Assembly: GCA_037954235.1 (NCBI GenBank) | Contig: JBBMOA010000001.1 | Coordinates: forward strand, 1,663,001-1,727,000 | Length of the DNA stretch: 64,000 nt | Source of the DNA: Aulostomus chinensis | Taxonomy: Eukaryota > Chordata > Actinopteri > Syngnathiformes > Aulostomidae | Direction of reading: 5' to 3' | The notes under the pieces: model-generated | The model's input: the letters and a program-made list of their open reading frames with translations, nothing else | Databases searched by the model: none | What the model was told of the DNA's origin: nothing | Part shown: positions 1 to 14,133 of the stretch, in pieces | How the letters are laid out: each line of letters begins with the position of its first letter | How positions within the stretch are numbered: the stretch's first letter is position 1 | Position numbers and translations under genes: made by a program

Positions 1-2063
1 CTTCCGACATCACTGTCGCAATATTTTGAGGTTCGTAGCAACTTTTACTACATGACTGTCGCATTATTTTGAGGTTGGTAGTAACTCTTAGTACATCACT
101 GTCAGCATCACTTTGAGGTTATTCGAAACGTTCACTCCATTACTGTTAGCATCATTTTGAGATCATTACCAATTCTTCTGACATCACTATCGCATCATTT
201 TAAGATCTTTAGCAATTCTTCTGACATCACTGTCGCACTATTTTGAGGTTCGTAGCAACTCTTACTACATGACTGTCAGCATCACTTTGAGGTTATTCGA
301 AATGTTCACTCAATTACTGCTAGCATCATTTTGAGTTCATGAGCAATTCTTACTATATCACTGTCGCATCATTTTGAGATCATCAGCAATTCTTCTGACA
401 TCACTGTAGCATTATTTTGATGTTCGTAGCAACTCTTACAACATTACTGTTGCATTATTTGATGGTTCGTAGCAACTCCTACTACATTACTGTCAGCATC
501 ACTTTGAGTTTATTCGCAATTATCACTACATTACTGTTAGCTTCATTTTGAGGTTAGAAGCAACTGTTACAACATGACTGAGAGCATCACTTTTAGGTTG
601 TTCGAAACACTTACTACATTACTGTAAGCATCACTGAGTTAATTAGCAACTATCACTACATTACTGTTAGCATCATTTTGAGTTCATTAGCAATTCTTCC
701 GACATCACTGTCGCAATATTTTGAGGTTCGTAGCAACACTTACTACATGACTGTCAGCATCACTTTGAGGTTATTCGAAACTTTCACTCCATTACTCTTA
801 GCATCATTTTGAGTTCATTAGCAATTCTTACTACATCACTGTCGCATCATTTTGAGATCATTAGCAATTCTTCCGACATCACTGTCGCATTATTTTGAGG
901 TTCATGGCAACTCTTACTACATCACTGTCACATCATTTTTAGATCATTAGCAATTCTTCTGACATCACTGTCGCATTATTTTGAGGTTCGTAGCAACTGT
1001 TACTACATGACTGTCAGCATCACTTTGAGGTTATTCGAAACACTTACCACATTATTGTCAGCATCACTGAGTTCATTAGCAATTCTTACTAAATCACTGT
1101 CGCATCATTTTGAGATCTTTAGCAATTCTTGTGACATCACTGTCGCATTATTTTGAGGTTCGTAGCAACTTTTACTACATTACTGTCGGATTATTTTAAG
1201 GTTTGTAGCAACTCTTAGTACATGACTGTCGCATTATTATGAGGTTCGTAGCAACTCTTAGGACATGACTGTCAGCATCACTTTGAGGTTATTCGAAACG
1301 TTCACTCCATTACTGTTAGCATCATCTTGAGTTCATTAGCAATTCTTCTGACATCACTGTCGCAATATTTTGAGGTTTGTAGCAACTTTTACTACATTAC
1401 TGTCGCATTATTTTGAGGTTCGTAGCAACTCTTACTACATGACTGTCAGCATCACTTTGAGTTTTTTAGCAACTATCACTACATTACTGTTAGCATCATT
1501 TTGAGTTAATGAGCAATTCTCACGACATCACTGTAGCATTGAATTGAGTTCATTAGCAACTCTTACTAAATGACTGTCAGCATCACTTTGAGGTTGTTCG
1601 AAACTCTTACTACATTACTTTAAGCATCACTGAGGTTCGTAGCAACTTTTACTACATTACTGTCGCATTATTTTAAGGTTTGTAGCAACTCTTAGTACAT
1701 GACTGTCGCATTATTATGAGGTTCGTAGCAACTCTTAGGACATGACTGTCAGCATCACTTTGAGGTTATTCGAAACGTTCACTCCATTACTGTTAGCATA
1801 ATCTTGAGTTCATTAGCAATTCTTCTGACATCACTGTCGCAATATTTTGAGGTTCGGAGCAACTTTTACTACATGACTGTCGCATTATCTTGAGGTTTGT
1901 AGCAACACTTACTACATGACTGTCATCATCACTTTGAGGTTATTCGAAACTTTCACTCCATTACTGTTAGCATCATTTTGAGTTCATTAGCGATTCTTAC
2001 GACGTCACTGTCGCATCATTTTGAGATCATTAGCAATTCTTACTACATCACTGTCGCATCATT

Positions 2064-2760
2064 TTGAGATCATTAGCAATTCTTCTGACATCACTGTCGC
2101 ATTATTTTGAGGTTCGTAGCAACACTTACTACATTACTGCAAGCATCACTGAGTTGATGAGCAACTATCACTACATTACTGTTAGCATCATTTTAAGTTC
2201 ATTAGCAATTCTTCCGACATCACTGTCGCAATATTTTGAGGTTCGTAGCAACTTTTACTACATGACTGTCGCATTATTTTGAGGTTGGTAGCAACTCTTA
2301 GTACATCAGTCAGCATCACTTTGAGGTTATTCGAAACGTTCACTCCATTACTGTTAGCATCATTTTGAGATCATTACCAATTCTTCTGACATCACTGTCA
2401 CATTATTTTGAGGTTCGTAGCAACTTTTACTACATTACTGTCGCATTATTTTAAGGTTCGTAGCAACTCTTAGTACATGACTGTCAGCATCACTTTGAGG
2501 TTATTCGAAACACTTTCTACATTACTGTAAGCATTACTGAGTTGATTAGCAACTATCACTACATTACTGTTCGCATCATTTTGAGTTCATTAGGTATTCT
2601 TCCGACATCACTGTCGCAATATTTTGAGGTTCGTAGCAACTTTTACTACATTACTGTCGCATTATTTTGAGGTTCGTAGCAACTCTTAGTACATGACTGT
2701 CAGCATCACTTTGAGGTTATTCAAAGTTTCACTCCATTGCTGTTCGCATCATTTTGACTT
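2064..2760 (+). repeat. Older, diverged partial copy of the segment at about 4,620-5,490
   Basis: The stretch ending near 2,282 matches the one ending near 4,837 (offset about 2,555). Further on, the distinctive taggtattct variant at 2591 matches 5322 (offset about 2,731). The offset change of 176 bp equals about four monomers, consistent with a later gain or loss of one higher-order unit. More substitutions separate these copies than separate blocks A and B, so this event is older. Confidence 0.65.
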
Positions 2761-3725
2761 AATTAACAATTCTTCTGACATCACTGTCACATCATTTTGA
2801 GGTTCGTAGCAACTCTTACTACATTATTGTTGCATTATTTTAAGGTTCGTAGCAACTCTGACTACATTACTGTCATCATCACTTTGAGTTTATTAGCAAC
2901 TATCACTACATTACTGTTAGCATCATTTTGAGGTTAGAAGCAACTTTTACTACATGACTGACAGCATCACTTTTAGGTTGTTCGAAACACTTACTACATT
3001 ACTGTAAGTATCACTGAGTTAATTAGCAACTATCACTACATTAGTGTTAGCATCATTTTGAGTTCATTAGCAATTCTTCCAACATCACTGTCGCAATATT
3101 TTGAGGTTCGTAGCAACACTTACTACATCACTGTCAGCATCACTGAGTTGATATGCAACTATCACTACATTACTGTTAGCATCATATTGAGGTTAGAAGC
3201 AACTTTTACTACATGACTGACAGCATCACTTTTAGGTTGTTCGAAACACTTACTACATTACTGTTAGTATCACTGAGTTAATTAGCAACTATCATAACAT
3301 TACTGTTAGCATCATTTTGAGTTCATTCGCAATTCTTCCGACATAACTGTCGCAATATTTTGAGGTTCGTAGCAACACTTACTTCATGACTGTCAGCATC
3401 ACTTTGAAGTTATTCGAAACTTTCACTCCATTACTGTTAGCATCATTTTGAGATCATTAGCAATTCTTCCGACATCACTGTTGCATTATTTTGAGGTTCG
3501 TAGCAACTCTTACTTCATGACTGTCAGCATCACTTTGAGGTTATTCGAAACACTTACTACATTAGTGTAAGCATCACTGAGTTGATGAGCAACTATCACT
3601 ACATTACTGTTAGCATCATCTTGAGTTCTTTAGCAATTCTTCCGACATCACTGTCGCAATATTTTGAGGTTCGTAGCAACTTTTACTACATTACTGTCGC
3701 ATTATTTTGAGGTTCGTAGCAACTC

Positions 3726-6700
3726 TTACTACATGACTGTCAGCATCACTTTGAGGTTATTCGAAACTTTCACTCCATTACTGTTAGCATCATTTTAAAT
3801 TCATTAGCAATTCTTACTTAATCACTGTCGCATAATTTTGGGATCATTCGCAATTCTTCTGACATCACTGTCACATTATTTTGAGGTTCGTAGCAACTCT
3901 TACTACATTATTGTTGCATTATTTTAAGGTTTGTAGCAACTCTTACTACATTACTGTCAGCATCACTTTGAGTTTATTAGCAACTTTCACTACATTACTG
4001 TTAGCATCATTTTAAGTTCATGAGCAATTCTCACGACATCACTGTAGCATTGAATTGAGCTCATTAGCAACTCTTACTAAATGACTGTCAGCATCACTTT
4101 TAGGTTGTTCGAAACACTTACTACATTACTGTTTGTATCACTGAGTTAATTAGCAACTATCACTAGATTACTGTTAGCATCATTTTGAGTTAATGAGCAA
4201 TTCTCACGACATCACTGTAGCATTGAATTGAGTTCATTAGCAACTCTTACTAAATGACTGTCAGCATCACTTTGAGGTTGTTCGAAACTCTTACTACATT
4301 ACTTGAAGCATCACTGAGTTTCTTTGCAACTATCGCTACATTACTATTAGCATCATCTTGAGTTCATTAACAATTCTTCCGACATGACTGTCGCAATATT
4401 TTGAGGTTCGGAGCAACTTTTACTACATGACTGTCGCATTATCTTGAGGATTGTAGCAACACTTACTACATGACTGTCAGCATCACTTTGAGGTTATTCG
4501 AAACTTTCACTCCATTACTGTTAGCATCATTTTGAGTTCATTAGCGATTCTTACTACGTCACTGTCGCATCATTTTGAGATCATTAGCAATTCTTCCGAC
4601 ATCACTGTCGCATTATTTTGAGGTTCGTAGCAACTCTTGCTACATGACTGTCAGCATCACTTTGAGGTTATTCGAAACACTTACTACATTACTGCAAGCA
4701 TCACTGAGTTGATTAGCAACTATCACTACATTACTGTTAGCATCATTTTAAGTTCATTAGCAATTCTTCCGACATCACTGTCGCAATATTTTGAAGTTCG
4801 TAGCAACTTTTACTACATGACTGTCGCATTATTTTGAGGTTGGTAGCAACTCTTAGTACATCACTGTCAGCATCACTTTGAGGTTATTCGAAACGTTCAC
4901 TCCATTACTGTTAGCATCATTTTGAGATCATTACCAATTCTTCTGACATCACTATCGCATCATTTTGAGATCTTTAGCAATTCTTCTGACATCACTGTCG
5001 CATTATTTTGAGGTTCGTAGCAACTCTTACTACATGACTGTCAGCATCATTTTGAGGTTATTCGAAACGTTCACTCCATTACTGTTAGCATCATTTTGAG
5101 ATCATTAGCAATTCTTCTGACATCACTGTCACATTATTTTGAGGTTCGTAGCAACTTTTACTACATTACTGTCGCATTATTTTAAGGTTCGTAGCAACTC
5201 TTAGTACATGACTGTCAGCATCACTTTGAGGTTATTCGAAACACTTTCTACATTACTGTAAGCATCACTGAGTTGATTAGCAACTTTCACTACATTACTG
5301 TTCGCATCATTTTGAGTTCATTAGGTATTCTTCCGACATCACTGTCGCAATATTTTGAGGTTCGTAGCATCTTTTACGACATTACTGTCGCATTATTTTG
5401 AGGTTCGTAGCAACTCTTAGTACATGACTGTCAGCATCACTTTGAGGTTTTTCAAAGTTTCACTCCATTGCTGTTCGCATCATTTTGAGTTCATTAGCAA
5501 TTCTTACTACATCACTGTCGCATTATTTTGAGGTTCGTAGCAACTCTGACTACATTACTGTCATCATCACTTTGAGTTTATTAGCAACTATCACTACATT
5601 ACTGTTAGCATCATTTTGAGGTTAGAAGCAACTTTTACTACATGACTGACAGCATCACTTTTAGGTTGTTCGAAACACTTACTACATTACTGTAAGTATC
5701 ACTGAGTTAATTAGCAACTATCACTACATTAGTGTTAGCATCATTTTGAGTTCATTAGCAATTCTTCCAACATCACTGTCGCAATATTTTGAGGTTCGTA
5801 GCAACACTTACTATATCACTGTCAGCATCACTGAGTTGATATGCAACTATCACTACATTACTGTTAGCATCATATTGAGGTTCATAGCAACTCTTAGTAC
5901 AAGACTGTCAGCATCACTTTGAGGTTGTTCGAAACACTTACTACATCACTGTCAGCATCACTGAGTTGATATGCAACTATCACTACATTACTGTTAGCAT
6001 CATTTTGAGTTCATTAGCAATTCTTCCGACATCACTGTCGCATCATTTTGAGATCATTAGCAATTCTTCTGACATCACTGCCACATCATTTTGAGGTTCG
6101 TAGCAACTTTTACTACATTACTGTCGCATTATTTTGAGGTTCGTAGCAACTCTTCGTACAAGACTGTCAGCATCACTTTCAGGTTGTTCGAAACACTTAC
6201 TACATCACTGTCAGCATCACTTTGAGGTTTTTCGAAAGTTTCACTCCATTACTGTTAGCATCATTTTGAGTTCCTTAGCAATTCTTACTACATCACTGTC
6301 GCATCATTTTGAGATCATTAGCAATTCTTCCGACATCACTGTCGCATTATTTTTAGGTTCGTGGCAACTCTTAGCACAAGACTGTCAGCATCACTTTGAG
6401 GTTAGTCGAAACGTTCACTCCATTACTGTTCGCATCATTTTGAGTTCATGAGCAATTCTTTCTAAATCACTGTCGCATCATTTTGAGATCTTTAGCAATT
6501 CTCCCGACATCACTGTCGCATTATTGTGAGGTTCGTCGCAACTCTTACTACATGACTGTCACCATCACTTTGAGGTTATTCGAACCACTTACTACATTAC
6601 TGTAAGCATCACTGAGTTGATTAGCAACTATCACTACATTACTGTTAGCATCATTTTAAGTTCATTAGCAATTCTTCCGACATCACTGTCGCAATATTTT

Positions 6701-7975
6701 GAGGTTCTTAGCAACTTTTACTACATTACTGTCGCATTATATTGAGGTTCGTAGCAACTCTTACTACATGACTGTCAGCATCACTTTGAGGTTATTCGAA
6801 ACACTTACTACATTACTGTAAGCATCACTGACTTGATTAGCAACTATCACTACATTACTGTTAGCATCATTTTGAGTTCATTAGCAATTTTTCCGACATC
6901 ACTGTCGCATCATTTTGAGATCATTAGTAATTCTTCTGACATCACTGTCACATCATTTTGAGGTTCGTAGCAACTCTTATTACATTATTGTTGCATTATT
7001 TTAAGGTTCGTAGCAACTCTTACTACATTACTGTCAGCATCACTTTGAGTTTATTAGCAACTATCACTACATTACTGTTAGCATCATTTTGAGTTTATGA
7101 GCAATTCTCACGACATCACTGTAGCATTGAATTGAGTTCATTAGCAACTCTTACTAAATGACTGTCAGCATCACTGTGAGGTTGTTCGAAAGTTTCACTC
7201 CATTACTGTTAGCATCATCTTGAGTTCATTAGCAATTCTTCCGACATCACTGTAGCAATATTTTGAGGTTCGTAGCAACTCTTAGTACATGACTGTCAGC
7301 ATCACTTTGAGGTTATTCGAAACATTCACTCCATTACTGTCGCATCATTTTGAGATCTTTAGCAATTCTTCTGACATCACTGTCGCATTTTTTTTTAGGT
7401 TCACAGCAACTCTTACTACATGACTGTCAGCATCACTTTGAGGTTTTTTGAAATGTTCACTCCATTACTGTTAGCATCATTTTGAGATCATGACCAATTC
7501 TTCTGACATCACTGTCGCATCATTTTGAGATCTTTAGCAATTCTTCTGACATCACTGTCGCATTATTTTAAGGTTCGTAGCAACTCTTGCTACATGACTG
7601 TCAGCATCACTTTGAGGTTATTCGAAACACTTACTACATTACTGCAAGCATCACTGAGTTGATTTGCAACAATCACTACATTACTGTTAGCATCATTTTA
7701 AGTTCATTAGCAATTCTTCCGACATCACTGTCGCAATATTTTGAGGTTCGTAGCAACTCTTACTCCATGACTGTCAGCATCACTTTGAGGTTATTCGAAA
7801 CACTTACTACATTACTGTAAGCATTACTGACTTGATTAGCAACTATCACTACATTACTGTTAGCATCATTTTGAGTTCATTAGCAATTCTTCCGACATCA
7901 CTGTCGCAATATTTTGAGGTTCGTAGCAACTTTTACTACATAACTGTCACATTATTTTGAGGTTCGTAGCAACTC
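3726..7975 (+). repeat. Higher-order block A of the left array (4,250 bp)
   Basis: This block recurs 4,250 bp downstream with very few differences: positions 3791, 4637, 6134 and 6481 correspond to 8041, 8887, 10384 and 10731. 4,250 bp is about 98 monomers. By eye the copies differ at only a handful of sites (for example ttattgtgagg at about 6526 against ttattttgagg at about 10776), far less than neighbouring monomers differ from each other, so the duplication is recent. The phase of the boundary is arbitrary; similarity fades upstream of about 3,700. Confidence 0.85.
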
Positions 7976-10900
7976 TTACTACATGACTGTCAGCATCACT
8001 TTGAGGTTATTCGAAACTTTCACTCCATTACTGTTTGCATCATTTTAAATTCATTAGCAATTCTTACTTAATCACTGTCGCATAATTTTGGGATCATTCG
8101 CAATTCTTCTGACATCACTGTCACATTATTTTGAGGTTCGTAGCAACTCTTACTACATTATTGTTGCATTATTTTAAGGTTTGTAGCAACTCTTACTACA
8201 TTACTGTCAGCATCACTTTGAGTTTATTAGCAACTTTCACTACATTACTGTTAGCATCATTTTAAGTTCATGAGCAATTCTCACGACATCACTGTAGCAT
8301 TGAATTGAGCTCATTAGCAACTCTTACTAAATGACTGTCAGCATCACTTTTAGGTTGTTCGAAACACTTACTACATTACTGTTTGTATCACTGAGTTAAT
8401 TAGCAACTATCACTAGATTACTGTTAGCATCATTTTGAGTTAATGAGCAATTCTCACGACATCACTGTAGCATTGAATTGAGTTCATTAGCAACTCTTAC
8501 TAAATGACTGTCAGCATCACTTTGAGGTTGTTCGAAACTCTTACTACATTACTTGAAGCATCACTGAGTTTCTTTGCAACTATCGCTACATTACTATTAG
8601 CATCATCTTGAGTTCATTAACAATTCTTCCGACATGACTGTCGCAATATTTTGAGGTTCGGAGCAACTTTTACTACATGACTGTCGCATTATCTTGAGGA
8701 TTGTAGCAACACTTACTACATGACTGTCAGCATCACTTTGAGGTTATTCGAAACTTTCACTCCATTACTGTTAGCATCATTTTGAGTTCATTAGCGATTC
8801 TTACTACGTCACTGTCGCATCATTTTGAGATCATTAGCAATTCTTCCGACATCACTGTCGCATTATTTTGAGGTTCGTAGCAACTCTTGCTACATGACTG
8901 TCAGCATCACTTTGAGGTTATTCGAAACACTTACTACATTACTGCAAGCATCACTGAGTTGATTAGCAACTATCACTACATTACTGTTAGCATCATTTTA
9001 AGTTCATTAGCAATTCTTCCGACATCACTGTCGCAATATTTTGAAGTTCGTAGCAACTTTTACTACATGACTGTCGCATTATTTTGAGGTTGGTAGCAAC
9101 TCTTAGTACATCACTGTCAGCATCACTTTGAGGTTATTCGAAACGTTCACTCCATTACTGTTAGCATCATTTTGAGATCATTACCAATTCTTCTGACATC
9201 ACTATCGCATCATTTTGAGATCTTTAGCAATTCTTCTGACATCACTGTCGCATTATTTTGAGGTTCGTAGCAACTCTTACTACATGACTGTCAGCATCAT
9301 TTTGAGGTTATTCGAAACGTTCACTCCATTACTGTTAGCATCATTTTGAGATCATTAGCAATTCTTCTGACATCACTGTCACATTATTTTGAGGTTCGTA
9401 GCAACTTTTACTACATTACTGTCGCATTATTTTAAGGTTCGTAGCAACTCTTAGTACATGACTGTCAGCATCACTTTGAGGTTATTCGAAACACTTTCTA
9501 CATTACTGTAAGCATCACTGAGTTGATTAGCAACTTTCACTACATTACTGTTCGCATCATTTTGAGTTCATTAGGTATTCTTCCGACATCACTGTCGCAA
9601 TATTTTGAGGTTCGTAGCATCTTTTACGACATTACTGTCGCATTATTTTGAGGTTCGTAGCAACTCTTAGTACATGACTGTCAGCATCACTTTGAGGTTT
9701 TTCAAAGTTTCACTCCATTGCTGTTCGCATCATTTTGAGTTCATTAGCAATTCTTACTACATCACTGTCGCATTATTTTGAGGTTCGTAGCAACTCTGAC
9801 TACATTACTGTCATCATCACTTTGAGTTTATTCGCAACTATCACTACATTACTGTTAGCATCATTTTGAGGTTAGAAGCAACTTTTACTACATGACTGAC
9901 AGCATCACTTTTAGGTTGTTCGAAACACTTACTACATTACTGTAAGTATCACTGAGTTAATTAGCAACTATCACTACATTAGTGTTAGCATCATTTTGAG
10001 TTCATTAGCAATTCTTCCAACATCACTGTCGCAATATTTTGAGGTTCGTAGCAACACTTACTATATCACTGTCAGCATCACTGAGTTGATATGCAACTAT
10101 CACTACATTACTGTTAGCATCATATTGAGGTTCATAGCAACTCTTAGTACAAGACTGTCAGCATCACTTTGAGGTTGTTCGAAACACTTACTACATCACT
10201 GTCAGCATCACTGAGTTGATATGCAACTATCACTACATTACTGTTAGCATCATTTTGAGTTCATTAGCAATTCTTCCGACATCACTGTCGCATCATTTTG
10301 AGATCATTAGCAATTCTTCTGACATCACTGCCACATCATTTTGAGGTTCGTAGCAACTTTTACTACATTACTGTCGCATTATTTTGAGGTTCGTAGCAAC
10401 TCTTCGTACAAGACTGTCAGCATCACTTTCAGGTTGTTCGAAACACTTACTACATCACTGTCAGCATCACTTTGAGGTTTTTCGAAAGTTTCACTCCATT
10501 ACTGTTAGCATCATTTTGAGTTCCTTAGCAATTCTTACTACATCACTGTCGCATCATTTTGAGATCATTAGCAATTCTTCCGACATCACTGTCGCATTAT
10601 TTTTAGGTTCGTGGCAACTCTTAGCACAAGACTGTCAGCATCACTTTGAGGTTAGTCGAAACGTTCACTCCATTACTGTTCGCATCATTTTGAGTTCATG
10701 AGCAATTCTTTCTAAATCACTGTCGCATCATTTTGAGATCTTTAGCAATTCTCCCGACATCACTGTCGCATTATTTTGAGGTTCGTCGCAACTCTTACTA
10801 CATGACTGTCACCATCACTTTGAGGTTATTCGAACCACTTACTACATTACTGTAAGCATCACTGAGTTGATTAGCAACTATCACTACATTACTGTTAGCA

Positions 10901-13900
10901 TCATTTTAAGTTCATTAGCAATTCTTCCGACATCACTGTCGCAATATTTTGAAGTTCGTAGCAACTTTTACTACATGACTGTCGCATTATTTTGAGGTTG
11001 GTAGCAACTCTTAGTACATCACTGTCAGCATCACTTTGAGGTTATTCGAAACGTTCACTCCATTACTGTTAGCATCATTTTGAGATCATTACCAATTCTT
11101 CTGACATCACTATCGCATCATTTTGAGATCTTTAGCAATTCTTCTGACATCACTGTCGCATTATTTTGAGGTTCGTAGCAACTCTTACTACATGACTGTC
11201 AGCATCATTTTGAGGTTATTCGAAACGTTCACTCCATTACTGTTAGCATCATTTTGAGATCATTACCAATTCTTCTGACATCACTGTCACATTATTTTGA
11301 GGTTCGTAGCAACTTTTACTACATTACTGTCGCATTATTTTAAGGTTCGTAGCAACTCTTAGTACATGACTGTCAGCATCACTTTGAGGTTATTCGAAAC
11401 ACTTTCTACATTACTGTAAGCATCACTGAGTTGATTAGCAACTTTCACTACATTACTGTTCGCATCATTTTGAGTTCATTAGGTATTCTTCCGACATCAC
11501 TGTCGCAATATTTTGAGGTTCGTAGCATCTTTTACGACATTACTGTCGCATTATTTTGAGGTTCGTAGCAACTCTTAGTACATGACTGTCAGCATCACTT
11601 TGAGGTTTTTCAAAGTTTCACTCCATTGCTGTTCGCATCATTTTGAGTTCATTAGCAATTCTTACTACATCACTGTCGCATTATTTTGAGGTTCGTAGCA
11701 ACTCTGACTACATTACTGTCATCATCACTTTGAGTTTATTAGCAACTATCACTACATTACTGTTAGCATCATTTTGAGGTTAGAAGCAACTTTTACTACA
11801 TGACTGACAGCATCACTTTTAGGTTGTTCGAAACACTTACTACATTACTGTAAGTATCACTGAGTTAATTAGCAACTATCACTACATTAGTGTTAGCATC
11901 ATTTTGAGTTCATTAGCAATTCTTCCAACATCACTGTCGCAATATTTTGAGGTTCGTAGCAACACTTACTATATCACTGTCAGCATCACTGAGTTGATAT
12001 GCAACTATCACGACATTACTGTTAGCATCATATTGAGGTTCATAGCAACTCTTAGTACAAGACTGTCAGCATCACTTTGAGGTTGTTCGAAACACTTACT
12101 ACATCACTGTCAGCATCACTGAGTTGATATGCAACTATCACTACATTACTGTTAGCATCATTTTGAGTTCATTAGCAATTCTTCCGACATCACTGTCGCA
12201 TCATTTTGAGATCATTAGCAATTCTTCTGACATCACTGCCACATCATTTTGAGGTTCGTAGCAACTTTTACTACATTACTGTCGCATTATTTTGAGGTTC
12301 GTAGCAACTCTTCGTACAAGACTGTCAGCATCACTTTCAGGTTGTTCGAAACACTTACTACATCACTGTCAGCATCACTTTGAGGTTTTTCGAAAGTTTC
12401 ACTCCATTACTGTTAGCATCATTTTGAGTTCCTTAGCAATTCTTACTACATCACTGTCGCATCATTTTGAGATCATTAGCAATTCTTCCGACATCACTGT
12501 CGCATTATTTTTAGGTTCGTGGCAACTCTTAGCACAAGACTGTCAGCATCACTTTGAGGTTAGTCGAAACGTTCACTCCATTACTGTTCGCATCATTTTG
12601 AGTTCATGAGCAATTCTTTCTAAATCACTGTCGCATCATTTTGAGATCTTTAGCAATTCTCCCGACATCACTGTCGCATTATTTTGAGGTTCGTCGCAAC
12701 TCTTACTACATGACTGTCACCATCACTTTGAGGTTATTCGAACCACTTACTACATTACTGTAAGCATCACTGAGTTGATTAGCAACTATCACTACATTAC
12801 TGTTAGCATCATTTTAAGTTCATTAGCAATTCTTCCGACATCACTGTCGCAATATTTTGAGGTTCTTAGCAACTTTTACTACATTACTGTCGCATTATAT
12901 TGAGGTTCGTAGCAACTCTTACTACATGACTGTCAGCATCACTTTGAGGTTATTCGAAACACTTACTACATTACTGTAAGCATCACTGACTTGATTAGCA
13001 ACTATCACTACATTACTGTTAGCATCATTTTGAGTTCATTAGCAATTTTTCCGACATCACTGTCGCATCATTTTGAGATCATTAGTAATTCTTCTGACAT
13101 CACTGTCACATCATTTTGAGGTTCGTAGCAACTCTTATTACATTATTGTTGCATTATTTTAAGGTTCGTAGCAACTCTTACTACATTACTGTCAGCATCA
13201 CTTTGAGTTTATTAGCAACTATCACTACATTACTGTTAGCATCATTTTGAGTTTATGAGCAATTCTCACGACATCACTGTAGCATTGAATTGAGTTCATT
13301 AGCAACTCTTACTAAATGACTGTCAGCATCACTGTGAGGTTGTTCGAAAGTTTCACTCCATTACTGTTAGCATCATCTTGAGTTCATTAGCAATTCTTCC
13401 GACATCACTGTAGCAATATTTTGAGGTTCGTAGCAACTCTTAGTACATGACTGTCAGCATCACTTTGAGGTTATTCGAAACATTCACTCCATTACTGTCG
13501 CATCATTTTGAGATCTTTAGCAATTCTTCTGACATCACTGTCGCATTTTTTTTTAGGTTCACAGCAACTCTTACTACATGACTGTCAGCATCACTTTGAG
13601 GTTTTTTGAAATGTTCACTCCATTACTGTTAGCATCATTTTGAGATCATGACCAATTCTTCTGACATCACTGTCGCATCATTTTGAGATCTTTAGCAATT
13701 CTTCTGACATCACTGTCGCATTATTTTAAGGTTCGTAGCAACTCTTGCTACATGACTGTCAGCATCACTTTGAGGTTATTCGAAACACTTACTACATTAC
13801 TGCAAGCATCACTGAGTTGATTTGCAACAATCACTACATTACTGTTAGCATCATTTTAAGTTCATTAGCAATTCTTCCGACATCACTGTCGCAATATTTT

Positions 13901-14133
13901 GAGGTTCGTAGCAACTCTTACTCCATGACTGTCAGCATCACTTTGAGGTTCTTCGAAACACTTACTACATTACTGTAAGCATTACTGACTTGATTAGCAA
14001 CTATCACTACATTACTGTTAGCATCATTTTGAGTTCATTAGCAATTCTTCCGACATCACTGTCGCAATATTTTGAGGTTCGTAGCAACTTTTACTACATA
14101 ACTGTCACATTATTTTGAGGTTCGTAGCAACTC
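7976..14133 (+). repeat. Higher-order block B (6,158 bp), copy of A plus an internal duplication
   Basis: Second copy of block A, longer by 1,908 bp. 4,250 + 1,908 = 6,158, which is exactly the offset between 7587-7820 and 13745-13978 and between 6661 and 12819. Matching to block A stops near 14,130, where cttactacatg in A becomes cttagtacatg here. The extra length comes from a tandem duplication inside block B, annotated separately. Confidence 0.85.
9044..12859 (+). repeat. Tandem duplication of 1,908 bp inside block B
   Basis: Positions 9044-10951 are repeated as 10952-12859. The switch is visible at about 10,952: the sequence stops following block A (gaggttctta at 6703) and returns to the gaagttcgta form found at about 9,044. 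1,908 bp is 44 monomers of 43.36 bp, so the exchange kept monomer register. Differences are few, for example cactacatt against cacgacatt at about 12,010. Confidence 0.85.

Noticed and set aside
6134..6451. Three identical 105-codon frames (also 10,384 and 12,292) and other open frames within the arrays, such as 2064-2282 and 49,286-49,549
   Set aside because: They are read from 43-44 bp satellite monomers, change frame every unit, and are identical only because the DNA blocks were recently duplicated. No codon-level conservation independent of the DNA.
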